Assembly: GCA_032718475.1 (NCBI GenBank)
Contig: JAUCBJ010000682.1
Location: forward strand, 1-64,000
Origin: Nemertoderma westbladi
Taxonomy: Eukaryota; Xenacoelomorpha; Nemertodermatida; Nemertodermatidae
DNA: 64,000 bases
Direction: 5' to 3'
Positions 20,396-35,300 of the stretch are shown here, piece by piece. Every line of letters starts with the position of its first letter. The stretch's first letter is position 1. The translations under genes were made by a program, and so were the position numbers. Below the pieces are notes generated by a model. The model was not told the origin of the DNA. It did no database searches and saw nothing but the letters and a program-made list of their open reading frames with translations.

Positions 20396-23300
20396 TATTG
20401 ATTAATTATAACATTGAAAAATTAATTCTGGTATTGATTCATTATAACATTGCATAATAATTAATTCTGGTATTGATTCATTGTAACATTGCATAATTAA
20501 TTCAGGTATTGATTCATTATAACATTGAAAAATTAATTCTGGTATTGATTCATTGTAACATTGTATAATAATTAATTCAGGTATTGATTCATTTATAATA
20601 TTGAAAAATTAATTCAGATATTGATTAATTGTAACATTGCATAATAATTAATTCATGTGTTTATTCATTATAAAATTGCATAATTAATTCAGGTATTGAT
20701 TAATTATAACATTGAAAAATTAATTCAGGTATTGATTCATTATGACATTGCATAATAATTAATTCAGGTATTGATTCATTATAACATTGCATAATTAATT
20801 CAGGTATCGATTCATTGTAACACTGCATAATTAATTCTGGTAATTATTCATTATAACATTGCATAATTAATTCTGGTATTGATTAATTGTAACATTGGAT
20901 AATTAATTCAGGTATTGATTCATTATAACATTGCATAATTAATTCAGGTATTGATTCATTGTAACATTGCATAATCATTATTTCAGGTATTGATTCATTA
21001 TAACATTAAAAAGTAATTCAGGTATTGGTTCATTGTAACATTGTATAATAATTAATTCAGGTATTGATTCATTGTAACATTGCATAATTAATTCAGGTAT
21101 CGATTCATTGTAACACTGCATAATTAATTCTGGTAATTATTCATTATAACATTGCATAATTAATTCTGGTATTGATTAATTGTAACATTGGATAATTAAT
21201 TCAGGTATTGATTCATTTATAACATTAAAAATTAATTCAGGTATTGGTTCATTGTAACATTGCATAATTAATTCAGGTATTGATTCATTGTAACATTGCA
21301 TAATTAATTCTGGTATTGATTAATTATAACATTGCATAATTAATTCTGGGAATTATTCATTTATAACATTGCATAATTAATTCTGGTATTGATTCATTGT
21401 AACATTGCATAATTTTTTCCGGTATTGATTCATTTATAACATTAAAAATTAATTCAGGTATTGGTTCATTGTAACATTGTATAATAATTAATTCAGGTAT
21501 TGATACATTTATAACATTAAAAATTAATTCAGGTATTGGTTCATTGTAACATTGCATAATTAATTCAGGTATTGATTCATTGTAACATTGCATAATTAAT
21601 TCTGGTATTGATTCATTATAACATTGCATAATTAATTCTGGGAATTATATATTTATAACATTGCATAATTAATTCTGGTATTGATTCATTGTAACATTGC
21701 ATAATTTATTCCGGTATTGATTCATTTATAACATTAAAAATTAATTCAGGTATTGGTTCATTGTAACATTGTATAATAATTAATTCTGGTATTGATTCAT
21801 TGTAACATTGCATAATTAATTCAGGTATTGATTCATTGTAACATTGCATAATTAATTCTGGTATTGATTCATTATAACATTGCATAATTAATTCTGGGAA
21901 TTATTCATTTATAACATTGCATAATTAATTCTGGTATTGATTCATTGTAACATTGCATAATTTATTCCGGTATTGATTCATAAATAACATTAAAAATTAA
22001 TTCAGGTATTGGTTCATTGTAACATTGCATAATTAATTCAGGTATTGATTCATTGTAACATTGTATAATAATTAATTCAGGTATTGGTTCATTGTAACAT
22101 TGTATAATAATTAATTCAGGTATTGATTCATTGTAACATTGTATAATTTATTCCGGTATTGATTCATTTATAACATTAAAAATTAATTCAGGTATTGGTT
22201 CATTGTAACATTGTATAATAACTAATTCAGGTATTGATTCATTGTAACATTGCATAATTTATTCCGGTATTGATTCATTTATAACATTAAAAATTAATTC
22301 AGGTATTGGTTCATTGTAACATTGTATAATAATTAATTCAGGTATTGATTCATTGTAACATTGCATAATTTATTCCGGTATTGATTCATTTATAACATTA
22401 AAAATTAATTCAGGTATTGGTTCATTTTAACATTGTATAATAATTAATTCAGGTATTGGTTCATTGTAACATTGTATAATAATTAATTCAGGTATTGATT
22501 CATTGTAACATTGCATAATTTATTCCGGTATTGATTCATTTATAACATTAAAAATTAATTCAGGTATTGGTTCATTTTAACATTGTATAATAATTAATTC
22601 AGGTATTGATTCATTGTAACATTGCATAATTTATTCCGGTATTGATTCATTTATAACATTAAAAATTAATTCGGGTATTGGTTCATTGTAACATTGTATA
22701 ATAATTAATTCAGGTATTGATTCATTGTAACATTGCATAATTAATTCAGATATTGATTCATTATAACATTGCATAATTAATTCTGGGAATTATTCATTTA
22801 TAACATTGTATAATTAATTCTGGTATTGATTCATTGTAACATTGCATAATTTATTCCGGTATTGATTCATTTATAACATTAAAAATTAATTCAGGTATTG
22901 GTTCATTGTAACATTGTATAATAATTAATTCAGGTATTGATTCATTGTAACATTGCATAATTAATTCTGGTATTGATTCATTATAACATTGTATAATTAA
23001 TTCTGGTATTGATTCATTATAACATTGCATAATTAATTCTGGGAATTATTCATTTATAACATTGCATAATTAATTCTGGTATTGATTCATTGTAACATTG
23101 CATAATTAATTCTGGTATTGATTCATTATAACATTGCATAATTAATTCGGGTATTGATTCATTATAACATTGCATAATTAATTCAGGTATTGATTCGTTG
23201 TAACATTGCATAATAATTAATTCTGGTATTGATTCATTGTAACATTGCATAATTTATTCCGGTATTGATTCATTTATAACATTAAAAATTAATTCAGGTA

Positions 23301-26300
23301 TTGGTTCATTGTAAGATTGTATAATAATTAATTCAGGTATTGATTCATTGTAACATTGCATAATTAATTCTGGTATTGATTCATTATAACATTGCATAAT
23401 TAATTCTGGGAATTATTCATTTATAACATTGCATAATTAATTCTGGTATTGATTCATTGTAACATTGCATAATTTATTCCGGTATTGATTCATTTATAAC
23501 ATTAAAAATTAATTCAGGTATTGGTTCATTGTAACATTGTATAATAATTAATTCAGGTATTGATTCATTTATAACATTAAAAATTAATTCAGGTATTGGT
23601 TCATTGTAACATTGCATAATTAATTCAGGTATTGATTCATTGTAACATTGCATAATTAATTCTGGTATTGATTCATTATAACATTGCATAATTAATTCTG
23701 GGAATTATACATTTATAACATTGCATAATTAATTCTGGTATTGATTCATTGTAACATTGCATAATTTATTCCGGTATTGATTCATTTATAACATTAAAAA
23801 TTAATTCAGGTATTGGTTCATTGTAACATTGTATAATAATTAATTCTGGTATTGATTCATTGTAACATTGCATAATTAATTCTGGTATTGATTCATTATA
23901 ACATTGCATAATTAATTCTGGGAATTATACATTTATAACATTGCATAATTAATTCTGGTATTGATTCATTGTAACATTGCATAATTTATTCCGGTATTGA
24001 TTCATTTATAACATTAAAAATTAATTCAGGTATTGGTTCATTGTAACATTGCATAATTAATTCAGGTATTGATTCATTGTAACATTGTATAATAATTAAT
24101 TCAGGTATTGGTTCATTGTAACATTGTAGAATAATTAATTCAGGTATTGATTCATTGTAACATTGTATAATTTATTCCGGTATTGATTCATTTATAACAT
24201 TAAAAATTAATTCAGGTATTGGTTCATTGTAACATTGTATAATAATTAATTCAGGTATTGATTCATTGTAACATTGCATAATTTATTCCGGTATTGATTC
24301 ATTTATAACATTAAAAATTAATTCAGGTATTGGTTCATTGTAACATTGTATAATAATTAATTCAGGTATTGATTCATTGTAACATTGCATAATTTATTCC
24401 GGTATTGATTCATTTATAACATTAAAAATTAATTCAGGTATTGGTTCATTTTAACATTGTATAATAATTAATTCAGGTATTGGTTCATTGTAACATTGTA
24501 TAATAATTAATTCAGGTATTGATTCATTGTAACATTGCATAATTTATTCCGGTATTGATTCATTTATAACATTAAAAATTAATTCAGGTATTGATTCATT
24601 GTAACATTGTATAATAATTAATTCAGGTATTGGTTCATTTTAACATTGTATAATAATTAATTCAGATATTGATTCATTGTAACATTGCATAATTTATTCC
24701 GGTATTGATTCATTTATAACATTAAAAATTAATTCGGGTATTGGTTCATTGTAACATTGTATAATAATTAATTCAGGTATTGATTCATTGTAACATTGCA
24801 TAATTAATTCAGATATTGATTCATTATAACATTGCATAATTAATTCTGGGAATTATTCATTTATAACATTGCATAATTAATTCTGGTATTGATTCATTGT
24901 AACATTGCATAATTTATTCCGGTATTGATTCATTTATAACATTAAAAATTAATTCAGGTATTGGTTCATTGTAACATTGTATAATAATTAATTCAGGTAT
25001 TGATTCATTGTAACAGTGCATAATTAATTCTGGTATTGATTCATTATAACATTGCATAATTAATTCTGGTATTGATTCATTATAACATTGCATAATTAAT
25101 TCTGGGAATTATTCATTTATAACATTGCATAATTAATTCTGGTATTGATTCATTGTAACATTGCATAATTAATTCTGGTATTGATTCATTAAAACATTGC
25201 ATAATTAATTCGGGTATTGATTCATTATAACATTGCATAATTAATTCAGGTATTGATTCATTATAACATTGCATAATTAATTCAGATATTGATTCATTAT
25301 AACATTGCATAATTAATTATGGTATTGATTCATTGTAACATTGCATAATAATTAATTCTGGTATTGATTCATTGTAACATTGCATAATTTATTCCGCTAT
25401 TGATTCATTTATAACATTAAAAATTAATTCAGGTATTGGTTCATTGTAAGATTGTATAATAATTAATTCAGGTATTGATTCATTGTAACATTGCATAATT
25501 AATTCTGGTATTGATTCATTATAACATTGCATAATTAATTCAGATATTGATTCATTATAACATTGCATAATTAATTCTGGTATTGATTCATTGTAACATT
25601 GCATAATAATTAATTCTGGTATTGATTCATTGTAACATTGCATAATTTATTCCGGTATTGATTCATTTATAACATTAAAAATTAATTCTGGTATTGGTTC
25701 ATTGTAAGATTGTATAATAATTAATTCAGGTATTGATTCATTGTAACATTGCATAATTAATTCTGGTATTGATTCATTATAACATTGCATAATTAATTCT
25801 GGGAATTATTCATTTATAACATTGCATAATTAATTCTGGTATTGATTCATTGTAACATTGCATAATTTATTCCGGTATTGATTCATTTATAACATTAAAA
25901 ATTAATTCTGGTATTGGTTCATTGTAAGATTGTATAATAATTAATTCAGGTATTGATTCATTGTAACATTGCATAATTAATTCTGGTATTGATTCATTAT
26001 AACATTGCATAATTAATTCTGGGAATTATTCATTTATAACATTGCATAATTAATTCTGGTATTGATTCATTATAACATTGCATAATTAATTCAGATATTG
26101 ATTCATTATAACATTGCATAATTAATTCTGGTATTGATTCATTGTAACATTGCATAATAATTAATTCTGGTATTGATTCATTGTAACATTGCATAATTTA
26201 TTCCGGTATTGATTCATTTATAACATTAAAAATTAATTCTGGTATTGGTTCATTGTAAGATTGTATAATAATTAATTCAGGTATTGATTCATTGTAACAT

Positions 26301-29300
26301 TGCATAATTAATTCTGGTATTGATTCATTATAACATTGCATAATTAATTCTGGGAATTATTCATTTATAACATTGCATAATTAATTCTGGTATTGATTCA
26401 TTATAACATTGCATATGCATAATTAATTCAGGTATTGATTCATTATAACATTGCATAATTAATTCTGGTATTGATTCATTATAACATTGCATAATTAATT
26501 CTGGTATTGATTCATTTATAACATTGAAAAATTAATTATGGTTTTGATTCATTGTAACATTGCATAATTAATTCTGGGAATTATTCATTTATAACATTGC
26601 ATAATTAATTCTGGTATTGATTCATTTATAACATTGAAAAATTAATTCTGGTATTGATTCATTATAACATTGCATAATTAATTCTGGGAATTATTCATTT
26701 ATAACATTGCATAATTAATTCTGGTATTGATTCATTATAACATTGCATATGCATAATTAATTCAGGTATTGATTCATTGTAACATTGCATAATTAATTCT
26801 GGTATTGATTAATTATAACATTGCATAATTAATTCCGGTAATTATTCATTTATAACACTGCATAATTAATTCTGGTATTGATTCATTTATAACATTGAAA
26901 AATTAATTCAGGTATTGATTAATTATAACATTGCATAATTAATTCCGGTAATTATTCATTTATAACACTGCATAATTAATTCAGGTATTGATTCATTGTA
27001 ACATTGCATAATTAATTCTGGTATTGATTCATTTATAACATTAAAAATTAATTCAGGTATTGATTAATTATAACATTGCATAATTAATTCCGGTAATTAT
27101 TCATTTATAACACTGCATAATTAATTCTGGTATTGATTCATTTATAACATTGAAAAATTAATTTGGGTTTTGATTCATTGTAACATTGCATAATTAATTC
27201 TGGTATTGATTCATTATAACATTGCATATGCATAATTAATTCAGGTATTGATTCATTGTAACATTGCATAATTAATTCTGGTATTGATTCATTATAACAT
27301 TGCATAATTAATTCTGGTATTGATTCATTTATAACATTGAAAAATTAATTCAGGTATTGATTCATTTATAACATTGAAAAATTAATTCAGGTATTGATTA
27401 ATTATAACATTGCATAATTAATTCCGGTAATTATTCATTTATAACACTGCATAATTAATTCTGGTATTGATTCATTTATAACATTGAAAAATTAATTCAG
27501 GTATTGATTAATTATAACATTGCATAATTAATTCCGGTAATTATTCATTTATAACACTGCATAATTAATTCTGGTATTGATTCATTTATAACATTGAAAA
27601 ATTAATTTGGGTTTTGATTCATTGTAACATTGCATAATTAATTCTGGTATTGATTCATTATAACATTGCATATGCATAATTAATTCAGGTATTGATTCAT
27701 TGTAACATTGCATAATTAATTCTGGTATTGATTCATTATAACATTGCATAATTAATTCTGGTATTGATTCATTTATAACATTGAAAAATTAATTCAGGTA
27801 TTGATTCATTTATAACATTGAAAAATTAATTCTGGTATTGATTAATTATAACATTGCATAATTAATTCCGGTAATTATTCATTTATAACACTGCATAATT
27901 AATTCTGGTATTGATTCATTTATAACATTGAAAAATTAATTTGGGTTTTGATTCATTTATAACATTGCATAATTAATTCCGGTAATTATTCATTTATAAC
28001 ATTGCATAATTAATTCTGGTTTTGATTCATTGTAACATTGAAAAATTAATTTGGGTTTTGATTCATTTATAACATTGCATAATTAATTCAGGTATTGATT
28101 CATTTATAACATTGAAAAATTAATTTGGGTTTTGATTCATTTATAACATTGCATAATTAATTCCGGTAATTATTCATTTATAACATTGCATAATTAATTC
28201 TGGTTTTGATTCATTGTAACATTGCATAATTAATTCTGGTATTGATTCATTATAACCTTGCATAATTAATTCTGGTAATTATTCATTTATAACACTGCAT
28301 AATTAATTCTGGTATTGATTCATTTATAACATTGAAAAATTAATTTGGGTTTTGATTCATTGTAACATTCCATAATTAATTCTGGTATTGATTCATTTAT
28401 AACATTGCATAATTAATTCCGGTAATTATTCATTTATAACATTGCATAATTAATTCTGGTTTTGATTCATTGTAACATTGCATAATTAATTCTGGTATTG
28501 ATTAATTATAACATTGCATAATTAATTCTGGTATTGATTCATTGTAACATTGCATAATTAATTCCGGTAATTATTCATTTATAACATTGCATAATTAATT
28601 CTGGTTTTGATTCATTGTAACATTCCATAATTAATTCTGGTATTGATTCATTTATAACATTGCATAATTAATTCCGGTAATTATTCATTTATAACATTGC
28701 ATAATTAATTCTGGTTTTGAATCATTGTAACATTGCATAATTAATTCTGGTATTGATTCATTATAACCTTGCATAATTAATTCTGGTAATTATTCATTTA
28801 TAACATTGCATAATTAATTCTGGTATTGATTCATTGTAACATTGCATAATAATTAATTCAGGTATTGATTCATTATAACATTGCATAATTAATTCCGGTA
28901 ATTATTCATTTATAACACTGCATAATTAATTCAGGTATTGATTCATTGTAACATTGCATAATTAATTCTGGTATTGATTAATTATAACATTGCATAATTA
29001 ATTCTGGTATTGATTCATTATAACATTGCATAATTAATTCCGGTAATTATTCATTTATAACACTGCATAATTAATTCAGGTATTGATTCATTGTAACATT
29101 GCATAATTAATTCAGGTATTGATTAATTATAACATTGCATAATTAATTCCGGTAATTATTCATTTATAACACTGCATAATTAATTCAGGTATTGATTCAT
29201 TGTAACATTGCATAATTAATTCAGGTATTGATTAATTAGAACATTGCATAATTAATTCTGGTATTGATTCATTATAACATTCCATAATTAATTCTGGTAT

Positions 29301-32300
29301 TGATTCATTTATAACATTGCATAATTAATTCCGGTAATTATTCATTTATAACACTGCATAATTAATTCAGGTATTGATTAATTATAACATTGCATAATTA
29401 ATTCCGGTAATTATTCATTTATAACACTGCATAATTAATTCAGGTATTGATTCATTGTAACATTGCATAATTAATTCAGGTATTGATTAATTATAACATT
29501 GCATAATTAATTCTGGTATTGATTCATTATAACATTCCATAATTAATTCTGGTATTGATTCATTTATAACATTGCATAATTAATTCCGGTAATTATTCAT
29601 TTATAACACTGCATAATTAATTCAGGTATTGATTCATTATAACATTGCATAATTAATTCAGGTATTGATTCATTGTAACATTGCATAATTAATTCCGGTA
29701 ATTATTCATTTATAACACTGCATAATTAATTCAGGTATTGATTCATTATAACACTGCATAATTAATTCAGGTATTGATTCATTATAACATTGCATAATTA
29801 ATTCAGGTATTGATTCATTGTAACATTGCATAATTAATTCCGGTAATTATTCATTTATAACACTGCATAATTAATTCAGGTATTGATTCATTATAACATT
29901 GCATAATTAATTCAGGTATTGATTCATTGTAACATTGCATAATTAATTCCGGTAATTATTCATTTATAACACTGCATAATTAATTCAGGTATTGATTCAT
30001 TGTAACATTGCATAATTAATTCAGGTATTGATTCATTGTAACATTGCATAATTAATTCTGGTATTGATTCATTATAACATTGCATAATTAATTCCGGTAA
30101 TTATTCATTTATAACACTGCATAATTAATTCAGGTATTGATTCATTCTAACATTGCATAATTAATTCAGGTATTGATTCATTGTAACATTGCATAATTAA
30201 TTCCGGTAATTATTCATTTATAACACTGCATAATTAATTCAGGTATTGATTCATTATAACATTGCATAATTAATTCAGGTATTGATTCATTGTAACATTG
30301 CATAATTAATTCCGGTAATTATTCATTTATAACACTGCATAATTAATTCAGGTATTGATTCATTGTAACATTGCATAATTAATTCAGGTATTGATTCATT
30401 GTAACATTGCATAATTAATTCTGGTATTGATTCATTATAACATTCCATAATTAATTCTGGTATTGATTCATTTATAACATTGCATAATTAATTCCGGTAA
30501 TTATTCATTTATAACACTGCATAATTAATTCAGGTATTGATTCATTATAACATTGCATAATTAATTCAGGTATTGATTCATTGTAACATTGCATAATTAA
30601 TTCCGGTAATTATTCATTTATAACACTGCATAATTAATTCAGGTATTGATTCATTATAACACTGCATAATTAATTCAGGTATTGATTCATTATAACATTG
30701 CATAATTAATTCAGGTATTGATTCATTGTAACATTGCATAATTAATTCCGGTAATTATTCATTTATAACACTGCATAATTAATTCAGGTATTGATTCATT
30801 ATAACATTGCATAATTAATTCAGGTATTGATTCATTGTAACATTGCATAATTAATTCCGGTAATTATTCATTTATAACACTGCATAATTAATTCAGGTAT
30901 TGATTCATTGTAACATTGCATAATTAATTCAGGTATTGATTCATTGTAACATTGCATAATTAATTCTGGTATTGATTCATTATAACATTGCATAATTAAT
31001 TCCGGTAATTATTCATTTATAACACTGCATAATTAATTCAGGTATTGATTCATTATAACATTGCATAATTAATTCAGGTATTGATTCATTGTAACATTGC
31101 ATAATTAATTCCGGTAATTATTCATTTATAACACTGCATAATTAATTCAGGTATTGATTCATTATAACATTGCATAATTAATTCAGGTATTGATTCATTG
31201 TAACATTGCATAATTAATTCCGGTAATTATTCATTTATAACACTGCATAATTAATTCAGGTATTGATTCATTATAACATTGCATAATTAATTCAGGTATT
31301 GATTCATTGTAACATTGCATAATTAATTCCGGTAATTATTCATTTATAACACTGCATAATTAATTCAGGTATTGATTCATTATAACATTGCATAATTAAT
31401 TCAGGTATTGATTCATTGTAACATTGCATAATTAATTCCGGTAATTATTCATTTATAACACTGCATAATTAATTCAGGTATTGATTCATTATAACACTGC
31501 ATAATTAATTCAGGTATTGATTCATTATAACATTGCATAATTAATTCAGGTATTGATTCATTGTAACATTGCATAATTAATTCCGGTAATTATTCATTTA
31601 TAACACTGCATAATTAATTCAGGTATTGATTCATTATAACATTGCATAATTAATTCAGGTATTGATTCATTGTAACATTGCATAATTAATTCCGGTAATT
31701 ATTCATTTATAACACTGCATAATTAATTCAGGTATTGATTCATTGTAACATTGCATAATTAATTCAGGTATTGATTCATTGTAACATTGCATAATTAATT
31801 CTGGTATTGATTCATTATAACATTGCATAATTAATTCCGGTAATTATTCATTTATAACACTGCATAATTAATTCAGGTATTGATTCATTATAACATTGCA
31901 TAATTAATTCAGGTATTGATTCATTGTAACATTGCATAATTAATTCCGGTAATTATTCATTTATAACACTGCATAATTAATTCAGGTATTGATTCATTAT
32001 AACATTGCATAATTAATTCAGGTATTGATTCATTGTAACATTGCATAATTAATTCCGGTAATTATTCATTTATAACACTGCATAATTAATTCAGGTATTG
32101 ATTCATTATAACATTGCATAATTAATTCAGGTATTGATTCATTGTAACATTGCATAATTAATTCCGGTAATTATTCATTTATAACACTGCATAATTAATT
32201 CAGGTATTGATTCATTGTAACATTGCATAATTAATTCCGGTAATTATTCATTTATAACACTGCATAATTAATTCAGGTATTGATTCATTGTAACATTGCA

Positions 32301-35300
32301 TAATTAATTCAGGTATTGATTCATTGTAACATTGCATAATTAATTCTGGTATTGATTCATTATAACATTGCATAATTAATTCCGGTAATTATTCATTTAT
32401 AACACTGCATAATTAATTCAGGTATTGATTCATTATAACATTGCATAATTAATTCTGGTATTGATTCATTTATAACACTGCATAATTAATTCTGGTATTG
32501 ATTCATTATAACATTGCATAATTAATTCTGGTAATTATTCATTTATAACACTGCATAATTAATTCAGGTATTGATTCATTATAACATTGCATAATTAATT
32601 CAGGTATTGATTCATTGTAACATTGCATAATTAATTCCGGTAATTATTCATTTATAACACTGCATAATTAATTCAGGTATTGATTCATTGTAACATTGCA
32701 TAATTAATTCCGGTAATTATTCATTTATAACACTGCATAATTAATTCAGGTATTGATTCATTGTAACATTGCATAATTAATTCCGGTAATTATTCATTTA
32801 TAACACTGCATAATTAATTCAGGTATTGATTCATTATAACATTGCATAATTAATTCAGGTATTGATTCATTGTAACATTGCATAATTAATTCCGGTAATT
32901 ATTCATTTATAACATTGCATAATTAATTCAGGTATTGATTCATTGTAACATTGCATAATTAATTCCGGTAATTATTCATTTATAACACTGCATAATTAAT
33001 TCAGGTATTGATTCATTGTAACATTGCATAATTAATTCCGGTAATTATTCATTTATAACACTGCATAATTAATTCAGGTATTGATTCATTGTAACATTGC
33101 ATAATTAATTCCGGTAATTATTCATTTATAACACTGCATAATTAATTCAGGTATTGATTCATTATAACATTGCATAATTAATTCAGGTATTGATTCATTG
33201 TAACATTGCATAATTAATTCCGGTAATTATTCATTTATAACACTGCATAATTAATTCAGGTATTGATTCATTGTAACATTGCATAATTAATTCTGGTAAT
33301 TATTCATTTATAACACTGCATAATTAATTCAGGTATTGATTCATTGTAACATTGCATAATTAATTCCGGTAATTATTCATTTATAACACTGCATAATTAA
33401 TTCAGGTATTGATTCATTATAACATTGCATAATTAATTCAGGTATTGATTCATTGTAACATTGCATAATTAATTCCGGTAATTATTCATTTATAACACTG
33501 CATAATTAATTCTGGTATTGATTCATTGTAACATTGCATAATTAATTCTGGTATTGATTCATTATAACATTCCATAATTAATTCTGGTATTGATTCATTA
33601 TAACATTGCATAATTAATTCAGGTATTGATTCATTGTAACATTCCATAATTAATTCTGGTATTGATTCATTTATAACATTGCATAATTAATTCCAGTAAT
33701 TATTCATTTATAACACTGCATAATTAATTCAGGTATTGATTCATTGTAACATTGCATAATTAATTCTGGTATTGATTCATTATAACATTCCATAATTAAT
33801 TCTGGTATTGATTCATTATAACATTGCATAATTAATTCAGGTATTGATTCATTGTAACATTGCATAATTAATTCCGGTAATTATTCATTTATAACACTGC
33901 ATAATTAATTCAGGTATTGATTCATTGTAACATTGCATAATTAATTCTGGTATTGATTCATTAAACATTCCATAATTAATTCTGGTATTGATTCATTTAT
34001 AACATTGCATAATTAATTCCGGTAATTATTCATTTATAACACTGCATAATTAATTCAGGTATTGATTCATTATAACATTGCATAATTAATTCTGGTATTG
34101 ATTCATTATAACATTCCATAATTAATTCTGGTATTGATTCATTATAACATTGCATAATTAATTCAGGTATTGATTCATTGTAACATTACATAATTAATTC
34201 CGGTAATTATTCATTTATAACACTGCATAATTAATTCAGGTATTGATTCATTGTAACATTGCATAATTAATTCTGGTATTGATTCATTATAACATTCCAT
34301 AATTAATTCTGGTATTGATTCATTTATAACATTGCATAATTAATTCCGGTAATTATTCATTTATAACACTGCATAATTAATTCAGGTATTGATTCATTGT
34401 AACATTGCATAATTAATTCTGGTATTGATTCATTATAACATTCCATAATTAATTCTGGTATTGATTCATTATAACATTGCATAATTAATTCTGGTATTGA
34501 TTCATTGTAACATTGCATAATTAATTCCGGTAATTATTCATTTATAACACTGCATAATTAATTCAGGTATTGATTCATTGTAACATTGCATAATTAATTC
34601 TGGTATTGATTCATTATAACATTCCATAATTAATTCTGGTATTGATTCATTATAACATTGCATAATTAATTCTGGTAATTATTCATTTATAACACTGCAT
34701 AATTAATTCAGGTATTGATTCATTGTAACATTGCATAATTAATTCTGGTATTGATTCATTATAACATTCCATAATTAATTCTGGTATTGATTCATTGTAA
34801 CATTGCATAATTAATTCCGGTAATTATTCATTTATAACACTGCATAATTAATTCAGGTATTGATTCATTGTAACATTGCATAATTAATTCTGGTATTGAT
34901 TCATTATAACATTCCATAATTAATTCTGGTATTGATTCATTATAACACTGCATAATTAATTCAGGTATTGATTCATTGTAACATTGCATAATTAATTCTG
35001 GTATTGATTCATTATAACATTCCATAATTAATTCTGGTATTGATTCATTATAACATTGCATAATTAATTCTGGTAATTATTCATTTATAACACTGCATAA
35101 TTAATTCAGGTATTGATTCATTGTAACATTGCATAATTAATTCTGGTATTGATTCATTATAACATTCCATAATTAATTCTGGTATTGATTCATTATAACA
35201 TTGCATAATTAATTCTGGTAATTATTCATTTATAACACTGCATAATTAATTCAGGTATTGATTCATTATAACATTGCATAATTAATTCCGGTAATTATTC

